Shown here in pieces: positions 1 through 8,304 of a stretch of 34,323 nucleotides of DNA. Origin of the DNA: Dysgonamonadaceae bacterium (GTDB lineage: Bacteria; Bacteroidota; Bacteroidia; Bacteroidales; Azobacteroidaceae); the NCBI GenBank assembly GCA_031289145.1, contig JAITQA010000033.1, positions 1 to 34,323 of the forward strand, read 5' to 3'. The position numbers were made by a program, and so were the translations under genes. How positions within the stretch are numbered: position 1 is the first letter of the stretch; each line of letters begins with the position of its first letter. The notes under the pieces are model-generated. The model worked only from the letters and a program-made list of their open reading frames with translations, did no database searches and was not told where the DNA came from.

Positions 1-1040
1 GAATACGCCGTTCCCTCCGCTCCCGCACGCCCTGTGCGCCCGATGCGATGCACATACGATTCGGGAATATTGGGTAACTCGAAGTTAATCACATATTGCA
101 GGTTGTCCACATCAATGCCTCGCGCCGCAATATCCGTAGCCACCAGCACGCGAATGCTCTTGTCCTTAAAACTGCTGAGCGCCCGCTGCCGTGCGTTTTG
201 AGCCTTGTTGCCGTGTATGGCTTCGGCTTTGATTTTATTCTTTTGCAGCACCCGCACTACCTTGTCCGCTCCGTGTTTGGTGCGGGTAAAAACGAGTACC
301 GTTTCGATGTCCCGATTTTTCAAAATATCGATCAGCAGAGGCAATTTATTTTCTTTATCCACAAAATAAATGAACTGCTGAATGGTGTCTGCCGTTGATG
401 AAACAGGCGTAACTTCCACCTTTTGAGGATTGTGCAAGATACTTTGCGAAAGTTTGACGATTTCGGGTGGCATAGTGGCTGAAAAGAACAGCGATTGCTT
501 TTTGCGGGGCAACACTGCCAACAGTTTTTTGATGTCGTGAATAAAACCCATATCAAGCATACGGTCGGCTTCGTCGAGCACAAAAATCTCCACATCGCTC
601 AGAGAGATAATTTTTTGATTCATCAAATCGAGCAACCTGCCGGGCGTTGCTACCAATATATCTACGCCGTGGCGCAGGGCGTTTACCTGTGCCGTTTGAT
701 TTACACCGCCAAAAACAACGGTACTGGTAAGCGCAGTGTATTTGCCGTAGGTGTTGACACTTTCGCCGATTTGGATTGCCAACTCGCGCGTGGGGGTTAC
801 TATCAAACTGCGTATTTTACGCTTGCGTTCATACTGCGAATTTTTCTGACTTAATAATTGAAGAATGGGCGCCGAAAATGCGGCGGTTTTGCCTGTGCCT
901 GTTTGTGCACAGCCCAATAAATCTAATCCTTTCAATACAATAGGAATGGCTGCTGCCTGTATGGGAGTGGGAATAGTGTAGCCTTCTTCTTTTATGGCTT
1001 TGAGAATAGGCTCGATAAGCCCGAGGGGTTGAAATGACAT
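1..1040 (-). CDS. DEAD-box ATP-dependent RNA helicase, 3' part outside window
   Basis: Reading from an ATG at 1040 on the minus strand, 346 codons stay open to the window edge, so the C-terminus is missing. All helicase motifs seen are in order: Q motif (PTPIQ), Walker [23 protein letters not shown] within [12 protein letters not shown], the motif IV region [19 protein letters not shown] and [10 protein letters not shown]. This is a full two-RecA-domain helicase core that unwinds or remodels RNA using ATP. Its compact N-terminus, with no extension before the Q motif, fits the RhlE/CshA-like group common in Bacteroidota, which acts in ribosome assembly, RNA decay and cold adaptation. The lost C-terminal tail is what would separate these subgroups, so no symbol is given. 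The gene is not broken inside the window. A Bacteroidota-type promoter lies just upstream. Confidence 0.95.
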   Translation of the reverse strand, partial: MSFQPLGLIEPILKAIKEEGYTIPTPIQAAAIPIVLKGLDLLGCAQTGTGKTAAFSAPILQLLSQKNSQYERKRKIRSLIVTPTRELAIQIGESVNTYGKYTALTSTVVFGGVNQTAQVNALRHGVDILVATPGRLLDLMNQKIISLSDVEIFVLDEADRMLDMGFIHDIKKLLAVLPRKKQSLFFSATMPPEIVKLSQSILHNPQKVEVTPVSSTADTIQQFIYFVDKENKLPLLIDILKNRDIETVLVFTRTKHGADKVVRVLQKNKIKAEAIHGNKAQNARQRALSSFKDKSIRVLVATDIAARGIDVDNLQYVINFELPNIPESYVHRIGRTGRAGAEGTAY

Positions 1041-1087
1041 TTTTATACAGTTAAATAACTTGGCAGATTTGTTTTTACAAACAAAAT

Positions 1088-1435
1088 TCAAAAATATGCT
1101 GCGTGACAAAGGTACGACAATAATTTCAGAACTGCAAGTTTTTCCAGCGATTCAGGGATTATCTGTGCTGTATAAATGATGGCTGTTATGTCGTTATTGC
1201 GTTTTGAAAGCAACATTAAAACGCTGTCGTCTATATAATTATCAATCAAAACAATGGATTGTTTGGCAGATTTTATCAAATCTGCTACAAACTTGTAGGC
1301 ATCAAAAATCTGTCCGTCAAAGAAAATGCCTTCGGCGAGCGGTAGGGCGGTTCTATCCACACCAAACAACACAGCAATTTGCTGACGGTTAAGCCAAGTC
1401 GCAAAAGACTTTTTATGGAAAAAGACAAACAGCAA
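1088..1435 (-). pseudogene. Remnant of a RhuM/Bro-type (virulence RhuM family) gene with internal deletion
   Basis: The 115-codon frame joins two pieces that are normally far apart in one protein family. The start (FATWLNRQQIAVLFGVDRT) resembles the N-terminal DNA-binding domain of RhuM/Bro-like proteins, where a WLNR-Q-IA-LF core is typical. Directly after it comes EGIFFDGQIFDAYKFVADLI and then VLIDNYIDDSVLMLLSKR, the C-terminal domain of long RhuM-like proteins. The 150-200 residues usually lying between are absent, and the end past IIYTAQI no longer looks like the family. There is no good start codon in context. I read this as a decayed gene with a central deletion and a lost C-terminus. 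The family is often linked to mobile elements or toxin-antitoxin-like modules. The assignment is from recalled family patterns. Confidence 0.6.
1107..1137 (-). promoter_or_regulatory. Candidate promoter for the DEAD-box helicase
   Basis: On the minus strand TTG (1135-1137) is followed after 20 bases by TACCTTTG (1107-1114). This matches the Bacteroidota primary sigma pattern TTTG-N19-TAnnTTTG closely. A second -7-like box, TATTTTTG, lies at 1089-1096. Either would start transcription 40-65 bases before the helicase ATG. The boxes overlap the end of the neighbouring pseudogene. Inferred from consensus only. Confidence 0.4.
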
Positions 1436-1456
1436 ACACGCTGTGAAGATTTAGAA

Positions 1457-2686
1457 TTAGCCAATCAATTCAATGATTTCCTCCGCTAAAACAGTCAATT
1501 TTTCAATCCCTGTTTCCGTAATCAAGTAGGTATTTTCATTTCCGACGGCGCCTGTTCCCGGCAACACAAACTTCGGTTCAAAAGCAAAGACGCAACCGGA
1601 TTGGAGCAGGTCTTTGGAACGCTCCATCAGCACCGGTAATTCATTAATTTCTATTCCTACTCCGTGTCCGACAAATTTGGCTTGTTGTTTTAGTCCCATA
1701 AAATTTTCGCCAAAACCGGCTTTCTCGGCCATTGCAAGCGACCATTTGTAAATATCCGCACAAGCGATGCCCTCTTTTCCTTCAGCCATCAGCCGGTCGT
1801 GCATCTCCATTGATAACTTGTGTGCATCCAGCGCCTTTTCAGAAAGTTTACCGAAAGAAAAAACCCGCGACATATCAGACATATACGCAGTGAAGTTCCC
1901 GGCCATATCCACCATAACGGAATTTCCTTTTTTTATCACTTCTCCTGCCGCACCAATCGGCAGGCAAGGGTGCATACCTCCGCCACCCAGGGCAAAATCG
2001 TAGGGAGAAGGCATTCCGGCATTATCTCCCGTCAGCAAACTGCCCATGAAAATATCCATATTCCCGCCAAAAGTACGGAAGATACCGATAGAACCGTGCT
2101 TCCGCATTTGACGCTCAATTTCCGTCTGAAAATCAATATCCCGCATCCCTTCTTCGAACAAGGAGGGAATTGTCCGGTAGGCTTCGGCATGTTTTGCAGC
2201 GGAAATACGAAATTGACCTATTTCCCACGGTGTTTTTATCATCCGCGCTTTCCTGAGGATGGTCGTAGCATTCCCTGAATTCTCCGGATTAAATGTGGTC
2301 GCTAATCGGAGAAGTTCGCTGAAGGTGATTTGGTCGCCCTCCAAAAAAAGATTTTTCGGTAACGGAATATTTCGCGCTTTCAACAAATCGGGAATTTCTT
2401 CCGGTTTCCGTATAGCAACAATTTGCGCACCTTCATAACCAATAGGCCGCTGCACAAAATAGAGCGGATCCCCTTCAACCGAAAAATAAATAAATCCTGT
2501 AAACACCATTCCGGTAAGGTAATATATATTTACAGTCGTAGTAATTAAACAAGCATCTCCTCCCGCTTCCAAAAGATGCTTTTGTACCGCACGCCAACGA
2601 ATTTTCAAATCTCCTTCAGGCGGAAAAACACAATCATCCTTGAACGCATGCGCATGGTTGGCCTGTATTTTGTTATCTGTCGTCAT
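1457..2686 (-). CDS. M24 family metallopeptidase (Xaa-Pro aminopeptidase/dipeptidase type)
   Basis: This 409-residue protein has a creatinase-like N-terminal domain (about 30-150) followed by a pita-bread M24 domain. The five expected metal ligands are visible, numbered from the TTG two codons upstream: D262 and D273 (VDMAGN...SDMSRVF), H343 (VGHGVGIEINELP), E372 (FAFEPKF) and E386 (GNENTYLITE). These hold two metal ions for removing N-terminal residues before proline, or for splitting X-Pro dipeptides. There is no signal peptide, so it should be cytoplasmic. I chose the ATG at 2686 (MTTDNK...) over the in-frame TTG at 2692, which lies too close to be a better start. The gene diverges from the T9SS plug operon across about 80 bases. 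The exact substrate cannot be read from the sequence. Confidence 0.92.
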   Translation of the reverse strand: MTTDNKIQANHAHAFKDDCVFPPEGDLKIRWRAVQKHLLEAGGDACLITTTVNIYYLTGMVFTGFIYFSVEGDPLYFVQRPIGYEGAQIVAIRKPEEIPDLLKARNIPLPKNLFLEGDQITFSELLRLATTFNPENSGNATTILRKARMIKTPWEIGQFRISAAKHAEAYRTIPSLFEEGMRDIDFQTEIERQMRKHGSIGIFRTFGGNMDIFMGSLLTGDNAGMPSPYDFALGGGGMHPCLPIGAAGEVIKKGNSVMVDMAGNFTAYMSDMSRVFSFGKLSEKALDAHKLSMEMHDRLMAEGKEGIACADIYKWSLAMAEKAGFGENFMGLKQQAKFVGHGVGIEINELPVLMERSKDLLQSGCVFAFEPKFVLPGTGAVGNENTYLITETGIEKLTVLAEEIIELIG

Positions 2687-2706
2687 AAACAATGAATTTC
2701 AGGGAA

Positions 2707-2714
2707 CAAAGGTA
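2707..2714 (-). promoter_or_regulatory. Candidate -7 element for the M24 peptidase gene
   Basis: TACCTTTG on the minus strand matches TAnnTTTG and lies 20 bases before the ATG at 2686. No clear -33 TTTG is at the ideal distance. Together with the plus-strand box at 2737-2744 it would make a compact divergent promoter region. Confidence 0.4.
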
Positions 2715-2736
2715 AAACAATTTCAAAAAAAATACA

Positions 2737-2744
2737 TACTTTTG
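2737..2744 (+). promoter_or_regulatory. Candidate -7 element for the plug-rsmE-mtgA-lipB operon
   Basis: TACTTTTG matches the Bacteroidota -7 consensus TAnnTTTG exactly and ends 22 bases before the ATG at 2767. The -33 region is only T-rich. The four downstream genes are tightly packed, so this could drive all of them. Confidence 0.5.
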
Positions 2745-2766
2745 CAGAACAATTTATTGAAAAAAA

Positions 2767-4056
2767 ATGGAAGCAATTACTAAAATCCAAGCGCCCGCTT
2801 TTGTGAGAAAAAGCTTAGCGCTTATACTTTGTTTGTTTGTTGTAACGGCGCAAGTATCAATTTTCGCCCGGAAATCCGTAACGGAAATTTTTTCCGACCG
2901 GGTAAAAACATTGCGTGTCAGCCTTGTAAACGACCCGCTGGCAGCGCCTGTCATCAAATTAGAAGGAGACCAATGGGTGGAAGTCAGTTTCGACGTGATG
3001 GGTGGCGCACATGAATCCTATACCTACACGCTGACACATTGCAATGCCGACTGGACGCCGTCACAGTTGATTCAATCGGAGTATATGAGCGGCTTCCAGA
3101 ACAACTATATTGATGATTATGCGGTATCGTTCAATACAACCATGAATTATGTCAATTACCGGATGACTTTTCCGAATGAAAATTTAACGATGAAAGTTTC
3201 AGGAAATTACATCGTGAAAGTATTCCCGCAGAACGAAAGCAAACCCATTCTCGCGGCCTCTTTCTCGGTGGTGGAATCCGGCGCTGATATTGCTATGCAA
3301 GTAACTTCCCAGACCGACAAAGGAATGAACAAATCCTATCAACAGCTCAATTTTTCAGTCACTTACGGGAATGAAGTAAAAACGCCTATGCAGGATTTGA
3401 AAGTATATGTGCAGCAAAATAACCGGTCGGACAACGAAGCTGCTTTGGTAAAACCGTTAATCGTTCAGAACAGAAGACTCGTTTATGAACACAACCCCGC
3501 CCTTATTTTCGATGGCGGAAATGAATACCATAGTTTCGAAATGATTACGCACCGTTACAATGGTTTAAATATTGAAGCTATGGAATTCCATTCTCCTTAT
3601 TATCATGCGATTCTGAGACCGGATAGAATCCGGAGCAACCGTTCCTATCTGTATGAGGAAGATATAAACGGCCGGTTTCTCATCCGTAGCTTGGACGGTA
3701 TTGATTATGATAACGAAGCTGATTATTATATTGTGCATTTTTATCTTCCTTGTGAGAAGCCGTTTGCGGAAAATGTATATATTCTGGGAGAATTATTCAA
3801 CAATGTGCTGGACGGACAAAGCCTGATGGAATACAGTCAGGCAGACAATGGATACATAAAATCCGTCCTCTTGAAAGAAGGCTATTACAATTACCTCTAT
3901 GTTACACGAAAAGACAATATTTCACCGGCAAACACCGCTTCCATAGAAGGCAATTTTTTTCAAACGGAAAATGAATACCGTGTATGGGTTTATTTTCGGC
4001 CGATGGGAAGCCGGTATGATAAGTTAATCGGGTATCAAACGGTTCAATATAAATAA
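2767..4056 (+). CDS. Type IX secretion system plug protein (DUF5103 family)
   Basis: The 429-residue product has a basic start and a hydrophobic stretch at about 15-34 ending in an alanine, a Sec signal peptide. The rest is beta-rich. Recognisable family patterns are the early THCNADW segment, the NYVNYRMTFPNE region and the C-terminal YILGELFNN and YRVWVYFRPMGSRYD segments. These match the Bacteroidota-specific DUF5103 family. A family member was shown in Flavobacterium to plug the SprA translocon of the type IX secretion system, so the protein should act at the outer membrane on its periplasmic face. The length is close to the usual 400-430. It is the first gene of an operon with rsmE three bases downstream. 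The other T9SS genes are not in this window. Assignment is from recalled family patterns. Confidence 0.85.
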   Translation: MEAITKIQAPAFVRKSLALILCLFVVTAQVSIFARKSVTEIFSDRVKTLRVSLVNDPLAAPVIKLEGDQWVEVSFDVMGGAHESYTYTLTHCNADWTPSQLIQSEYMSGFQNNYIDDYAVSFNTTMNYVNYRMTFPNENLTMKVSGNYIVKVFPQNESKPILAASFSVVESGADIAMQVTSQTDKGMNKSYQQLNFSVTYGNEVKTPMQDLKVYVQQNNRSDNEAALVKPLIVQNRRLVYEHNPALIFDGGNEYHSFEMITHRYNGLNIEAMEFHSPYYHAILRPDRIRSNRSYLYEEDINGRFLIRSLDGIDYDNEADYYIVHFYLPCEKPFAENVYILGELFNNVLDGQSLMEYSQADNGYIKSVLLKEGYYNYLYVTRKDNISPANTASIEGNFFQTENEYRVWVYFRPMGSRYDKLIGYQTVQYK

Positions 4057-4059
4057 TTT

Positions 4060-4764
4060 ATGCAACTGTTTTACACACCCGATATTGTTAGCAATTCGCA
4101 ATTACCCGAAACAGAGGCCCAACATTGCCTGACCGTTTTGAGACTGAAAGCGGACGATATTATCCGGCTCACCGACGGAAAGGGAAATTTCTATAATGCC
4201 GCGATTGCCGAAGCGAATCCCAAACATTGTCGGCTTCGTATCCTTGAAACATTTCCCAAAGCTCCGCTTTGGAAAGGGAAAATAGAAATCGCTATGGCGC
4301 CGACAAAAAATAGCGAACGAACGGAATGGTTTGCTGAAAAAGCAACCGAAATAGGAATAGATACTATCAGCTTCCTGCATTGCCGCTTTTCCGAACGAAA
4401 AGACATTAAAACGGAAAGAATCAACAAGATACTAATATCCGCCATGAAACAGTCGATGAAAGCGCGACTGCCGGAGCTAAAAGGAATCGTCGATTTCAAA
4501 ACTTTTATCCAACAAGATTTTGACGGTCGGAAATTTATTGCACACTGCTATCCCGGTGAAAAACAGGCATTGTCGCAGGCCTACCGCAAAGATGAAAATG
4601 TGCTGATTCTCATTGGCCCCGAAGGCGATTTCAGTGAAGAAGAAATTGCGCTGGCCGAAGAACAGGGTTTTACTCCCGTTTCATTAGGAGAAAGCCGGTT
4701 GAGAACCGAAACAGCCGCTTTGATAGCCTGTCATACGATACATATTGTCAATCAACTACTGTAG
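4060..4764 (+). CDS. rsmE: 16S rRNA m3U1498 methyltransferase RsmE
   Basis: The 234-residue protein has the short N-terminal PUA-like domain (about 1-70; QHCLTVLRLK, then RLTDGKG) and a C-terminal SPOUT methyltransferase domain. The knotted S-adenosylmethionine site is clear: LIGPEGDFS at 184-192 and LGESRLRTETAAL at 209-221. TEIGIDTISFLHCRFSER is also typical. RsmE methylates N3 of U1498 in 16S rRNA in the ribosomal decoding centre. The size matches the family. The ATG lies three bases after the stop of the plug gene and mtgA follows after 21 bases, so it sits in the middle of an operon. The grouping of a rRNA methylase with envelope and lipoylation genes looks like convenience rather than shared function. 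Confidence 0.97.
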   Translation: MQLFYTPDIVSNSQLPETEAQHCLTVLRLKADDIIRLTDGKGNFYNAAIAEANPKHCRLRILETFPKAPLWKGKIEIAMAPTKNSERTEWFAEKATEIGIDTISFLHCRFSERKDIKTERINKILISAMKQSMKARLPELKGIVDFKTFIQQDFDGRKFIAHCYPGEKQALSQAYRKDENVLILIGPEGDFSEEEIALAEEQGFTPVSLGESRLRTETAALIACHTIHIVNQLL

Positions 4765-4785
4765 TAAAAAAAATAAAAAATATAC

Positions 4786-5586
4786 ATGAAACAGTTATTC
4801 AAGAGATACGCAAGAAAGGATAAAAAAAAAATAAATGGGTTCAAGAAGATATGGCATTGGATACGAAATATTTTTCTGACGCTTTTTGTCTTGAGTTTAT
4901 TTTTCGTTCTCCTTTTCAAATATGTACCGGTTTATTATACGCCTTTGATGCTGATTCGTTCCGTAGAACAAATCAAAACCGGTAAAAAAATACATATCGC
5001 CCACCGATGGATACCGCTGAGCGAAATATCCCAAAATTTGATTCAAGCAGTTGTGGCATCGGAAGATAACTTGTTTTTGGTACATGACGGCTTTTCTTTC
5101 GAACAGATTGAATTGGCCTATAGGGAAGCTGCCCAAGGAAAAAGAGTGAGAGGAGGCAGTACGATTTCCCAACAAACGGCTAAAAATGTATTTCTGACAC
5201 CCAGTCGTTCATGGATACGAAAAGGACTTGAAGCCTATTTTACTATTTTAATTGAATTTGTCTGGGGAAAAGAACGAATTATGGAAGTGTATTTGAATTC
5301 CATTGAAATGGGAGATGGTATTTTTGGCGCACAAGCTGTTGCCGAGAGTCATTTTCACAAACCGGCTTCAAAACTGACGGTTGCGGATGCGGCGCTGATT
5401 GCGGCCACGCTTCCTAATCCGCGAAAATACAATTCTGCCAAACCAAGCGCGTACCTGTTAAAAAGGCAGGCTAAAATCACATCGCTCATGCCGAAAATTA
5501 TCCGGGTTGAATTTGATAAAACAACCGTACAGAAACACAAAGAATATGGGAAAAAATTAAAAGAAAAAAAGAAAAAGAAGAAATGA
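4786..5586 (+). CDS. mtgA: Monofunctional biosynthetic peptidoglycan transglycosylase
   Basis: This 266-residue protein has a positively charged start, one membrane helix at about 28-46, and then a GT51 glycosyltransferase domain. The catalytic glutamate is E93 in ASEDNLFLVHDGF. The other family motifs are RGGSTISQQTAKN (122-134) and GKERIMEVYLNSIEMGDGIFG, the latter carrying the second conserved glutamate (E163). It polymerises lipid II into glycan strands at the outer face of the inner membrane, without a transpeptidase domain. The C-terminus is unusual: it ends in a lysine-rich tail (KEKKKKKK) encoded by an A-rich tract. The stop overlaps the lipB start (ATGA), suggesting translational coupling. 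Confidence 0.96.
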   Translation: MKQLFKRYARKDKKKINGFKKIWHWIRNIFLTLFVLSLFFVLLFKYVPVYYTPLMLIRSVEQIKTGKKIHIAHRWIPLSEISQNLIQAVVASEDNLFLVHDGFSFEQIELAYREAAQGKRVRGGSTISQQTAKNVFLTPSRSWIRKGLEAYFTILIEFVWGKERIMEVYLNSIEMGDGIFGAQAVAESHFHKPASKLTVADAALIAATLPNPRKYNSAKPSAYLLKRQAKITSLMPKIIRVEFDKTTVQKHKEYGKKLKEKKKKKK

Positions 5587-6245
5587 GCACATTCAATTTT
5601 ACCGATTGGGGACTTATCCCCTACTCCGAAGCTTACGAAAAACAAAAGGACTTGTTTCAAACCGCCGTCCAACAAAAAGCCGAACAAAAAGCAACACAAA
5701 ATACACTTGTATTTTGTGAGCATCCGCATGTAATCACTATCGGCAAAAACGGACTGTATTCCAATCTGCTCTTTTCGGAAAAGACCTTACAAGACAAGCA
5801 AGTGGAACTCTATCATGTCAATCGGGGTGGAGACATAACCTACCATGGGCCGGGGCAATTAGTCGGTTATCCGATATTTGACTTGGACAGCTTTCATATC
5901 GGCTTGAAAGAATATATCTACCGCATCGAAGAGGCCATTATCCGTTTACTCGCCGGATACGACATCCCCGGCAAACGGCTACCGGGAGCCACCGGCGTCT
6001 GGATTGATACGGATAAAGCCGGAAAAACGAGAAAAATATGCGCTATCGGCGTAAAGAGTAGCCGTTATATCACGATGCACGGTTTTGCGTTGAACATCAG
6101 TACGGATTTGTCTTTTTTCGGCCTAATCAATCCCTGCGGATTTACCGACAAAGGAGTTACCTCAATGGAAAAAGAATTAGGATACACACCCGATATGGAA
6201 AATCTGAAAGCCAAACTCCACACTTGTTTTATGAATATTTTCTGA
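5583..6245 (+). CDS. lipB: Octanoyl-[acyl-carrier-protein]:protein N-octanoyltransferase LipB
   Basis: The 220-residue product shows the LipB signature RGGDITYHGPGQLVGYPI at 81-98, the invariant lysine K151 (RKICAIG), HGFALN, and the catalytic cysteine C185 in LINPCGFTDKGVTSM. LipB moves an octanoyl group from ACP onto lysines of lipoyl domains (pyruvate and 2-oxoglutarate dehydrogenases, glycine cleavage H protein). LipA then adds sulphur; it is not in this window. The ATG at 5583 overlaps the mtgA stop by four bases. It is the last gene of the operon and no strong terminator is seen after it. Confidence 0.97.
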   Translation: MSTFNFTDWGLIPYSEAYEKQKDLFQTAVQQKAEQKATQNTLVFCEHPHVITIGKNGLYSNLLFSEKTLQDKQVELYHVNRGGDITYHGPGQLVGYPIFDLDSFHIGLKEYIYRIEEAIIRLLAGYDIPGKRLPGATGVWIDTDKAGKTRKICAIGVKSSRYITMHGFALNISTDLSFFGLINPCGFTDKGVTSMEKELGYTPDMENLKAKLHTCFMNIF

Positions 6246-6542
6246 AATTGAAGAAAAGATATCCAAAGATTATCGTCTTCTATCCACCATTCTATGCGAA
6301 AGAATAGTTGAATCTATGCCAAACTGAAGTACTCCCTCTTCGTCGGACAGAAAAACACACCATCTTAAGGTGTATTTAAAAAAACTTGTCAGTGCAAATT
6401 TACCATTATTTTTTAATTAAATTACTATTTTTCATAAAATATTTACTTTTCATCATTTCTATCCCAATCCTCCCACTCTCCAAAATGAATTGTCGTCTTG
6501 TCGACCGAAGCGAAGCGGAGCGGAGACATCTCCCGCTAACAA
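6246..6542. other. Non-coding spacer after lipB
   Basis: No credible gene is present. A weak 5-bp hairpin (ACACC at 6357-6361, GGTGT at 6369-6373) is followed by an A/T-rich tract and might end the lipB transcript. A short GC-rich patch at 6498-6535 (repeats of GAAGCG and GGAGCG, then GGAGACATCTCC, which is a small inverted repeat) stands out against AT-rich surroundings and looks like a dispersed intergenic repeat rather than coding sequence. Confidence 0.5.
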
Positions 6543-6734
6543 TCAATTACTTAGCGTTATATCATTCAGGCTGTTCAAAGCCGAAAAGATTGAAAGTCCG
6601 GAGAATTTGGACACGCCGGTCATAAACACGAAACGGATATGTTCGTCGGGTAGTTCGGTACTTTCTAAAACTATTTTATTTCTTGAAGCTGTTGTTTTCA
6701 CTAAATCAGATATCGAATTAGTCAATGGCCTCAC
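6543..6734 (-). pseudogene. Remnant of an AAA-ATPase-like/PD-(D/E)XK (PF09820-type) gene
   Basis: The 63-codon frame contains DEHIRFVFMTGVSKFSGLSI followed by FSALNSLNDITL. This resembles the segment just after the Walker B region in the AAA-ATPase-like proteins abundant in Bacteroidota (usual form: IRF-F-TGV-KF-K-S-FS-LN-L-DIT). Those proteins run to about 500-580 residues. Upstream, ISDLVKTTASRNKIVL looks like the segment that normally precedes the Walker B IDEYDKPL, which is missing here. So a piece appears to have been lost inside as well as at both ends. The + strand terminator-like hairpin at 6723-6752 overlaps its 5' end. It is surely not functional. Confidence 0.55.
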
Positions 6735-6752
6735 TTAAAAATGAGGCCATTG
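6723..6752 (-). terminator. Hairpin terminator at the end of the xylose operon
   Basis: CAATGGCCTCA (6723-6733) and TGAGGCCATTG (6742-6752) form a perfect 11-bp stem with an 8-base loop. It begins five bases after the xylE stop codon. On the minus strand the tail is not very U-rich; on the plus strand a pyrimidine-rich tail follows. It probably ends xyl transcription and could work in both directions. Confidence 0.7.
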
Positions 6753-6757
6753 CTTTC

Positions 6758-8203
6758 TTATTTCCTCCAGAGTTTACTCATTTCCTCCAAAGTTTTCCCT
6801 TTGGTTTCAGGTACCCATTTCCACACGAAGACAGCAGCAAGCACACATACGCCTCCGTACAATCCATAAGCAACCATCGGGCTGAAGTCGTAAAGCGGCG
6901 GGAAAGTAGACGAAACAATGTAATTGAATATCCATTGAAAAGCTACGGCAATCGCTATCGCCTTACCCCGAATGGTGTTCGGAAATATTTCGGATATCAA
7001 TACCCAGCAAATCGGTCCCCACGACATCATGAAAAACGCAGCGTAAACGATAATGGAAACTACCGGAACGATTCCTTTCACGCCGAAATTGTCGCAAACA
7101 GCTACCGCAAAAGCGCCTACAGCCATACCTATCGAACCGATAATAAGCAAGGGTTTACGTCCGAATTTATCGACGGTAACAATAGCAACCACTGTAAACA
7201 CAATGTTTACAATGCCCATGATAACCGTTTGCATCATGCCTCCGCCTTCTGCTCCGGCGCTTTCGAAAATACGCGGCGCATAATACAATACCGCATTGAT
7301 TCCGATTGCCTGTTGGAATACCGAAAGCAGAATACCGATAACGATGACCATACCGCCATAAGCGAATATTTTTTCCGTTTTTTCTTTCGAAGTGGCTTCA
7401 ATATCACTTAAAATTTCCTTTGCCTTGCTCGCTCCGTTTACTTTTGTCAGAACAGATAATGCTTTTTCATTTTGACCAATCAACACCAAATAACGGGGCG
7501 TTTTGGGAACAAAGAACAACAGGAAGCCGAATACGGCAGCTACGTATGCTTCCGAAGCGAACATGTAACGCCAACCCGTAGCAATGCTCCAAGGGTCTGA
7601 AGCCGCATTTACAGAAAGTACACCGGCGGCGTCCTTGTCAATAATCGGATTGGTGTGATCGCCCAATATCAGGAAATTAACGAAATACACCACCAACATA
7701 CCGAAGATAATAGCAAACTGGTTGCACGAAACCAAGGTTCCCCGTATCTGCGAAGGCGCTATTTCTGCAATGTACATAGGTACTATCGCCGAAGCCAATC
7801 CTACGCCAATTCCACCCACAACACGATAAAGGTTGAAAGTAATCAGAAGATCCAAAGATGGAACGCCTTTAGGGAAAAATAAAAATTCGGGGTAGTAAGA
7901 GCCTAAAGCCGATAAAAAAAACAGTACGGAAGCAAACCGGAGGGAATTGCGCCGCCCAACCCTAATGGCGAATAAGCCGGATATAGAGCCGCCAATTACA
8001 CAACCAATCAAAGCGCTCGAAGAAGTAATCCCATGCAATACTTTCGTATAGTGGAAATTTTGCGCTGACAGGAAGAATCCTTCCAGTCCTTTTTCCGCTC
8101 CTGAAATGACAGCAGTATCATACCCAAACAGTAAACCACCCAAAGTGGCAACTAAGGTAATACTGATAATATAACTTAAATTATATTCTCTTTTGTTTCC
8201 CAT
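6758..8203 (-). CDS. xylE: D-xylose:H+ symporter, MFS sugar porter family
   Basis: The 481-residue protein has the pattern of a 12-helix major facilitator sugar porter. The first helix reads TLGGLLFGYDTAVISG, followed by the GRRNSL loop, PMYIAEIAPSQIRG in helix 4, the PKTPRYLV variant of PESPR before the central loop, QQAIGINAVLYYAPRIF in helix 7, DKFGRKPLL, and PETKGKTLEEM at the C-terminus. QQ-N-YYAP is the sugar-binding segment of XylE/GLUT proteins. It should bring xylose across the inner membrane with a proton. Position as last gene after xylA and xylB supports xylose as substrate, although a related sugar cannot be excluded. It is separated from xylA by a 100-base spacer filled by an inverted repeat. 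Confidence 0.92.
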   Translation of the reverse strand: MGNKREYNLSYIISITLVATLGGLLFGYDTAVISGAEKGLEGFFLSAQNFHYTKVLHGITSSSALIGCVIGGSISGLFAIRVGRRNSLRFASVLFFLSALGSYYPEFLFFPKGVPSLDLLITFNLYRVVGGIGVGLASAIVPMYIAEIAPSQIRGTLVSCNQFAIIFGMLVVYFVNFLILGDHTNPIIDKDAAGVLSVNAASDPWSIATGWRYMFASEAYVAAVFGFLLFFVPKTPRYLVLIGQNEKALSVLTKVNGASKAKEILSDIEATSKEKTEKIFAYGGMVIVIGILLSVFQQAIGINAVLYYAPRIFESAGAEGGGMMQTVIMGIVNIVFTVVAIVTVDKFGRKPLLIIGSIGMAVGAFAVAVCDNFGVKGIVPVVSIIVYAAFFMMSWGPICWVLISEIFPNTIRGKAIAIAVAFQWIFNYIVSSTFPPLYDFSPMVAYGLYGGVCVLAAVFVWKWVPETKGKTLEEMSKLWRK

Positions 8204-8221
8204 GATAATTAAATCAATTAA

Positions 8222-8304
8222 AAAATTATGAATTATGAATTATGAATTGGCTGGCACTCGTTATCGCGCTTTGCGTAATTTATAACTCATAATTCATAAT
8301 TCAT
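8222..8304. repeat. Heptamer-arm inverted repeat between xylA and xylE
   Basis: The left arm is three tandem AATTATG units plus AATT (8224-8248). The right arm (8277-8303) is the inverse: AATT, TATAACT, CATAATT, CATAATT, CAT. Between them is a 28-base loop holding a small stem (CGC-AAA-GCG on the minus strand). The right arm runs up to the xylA stop codon at 8305. On the minus strand the loop aligns without gaps to the loop of the repeat between rpoC and rpoB. It would fold as a long hairpin in the xylA-xylE transcript. Confidence 0.85.

Noticed and set aside
2687..2692. TTG at 2692 as start of the M24 peptidase
   Set aside because: An ATG lies two codons downstream in the same frame and gives a normal N-terminus; TTG starts are rare in this group.
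6386..6738. Short plus-strand frames (79 and 82 codons) after lipB
   Set aside because: They cross a GC-rich intergenic patch and the antisense of an ATPase remnant; no start context or domain.
8222..8304. Heptamer repeats as a possible CRISPR or tandem-repeat array
   Set aside because: Units are only 7 bases, have no spacers, and are mirrored in a second arm; no cas genes are present.
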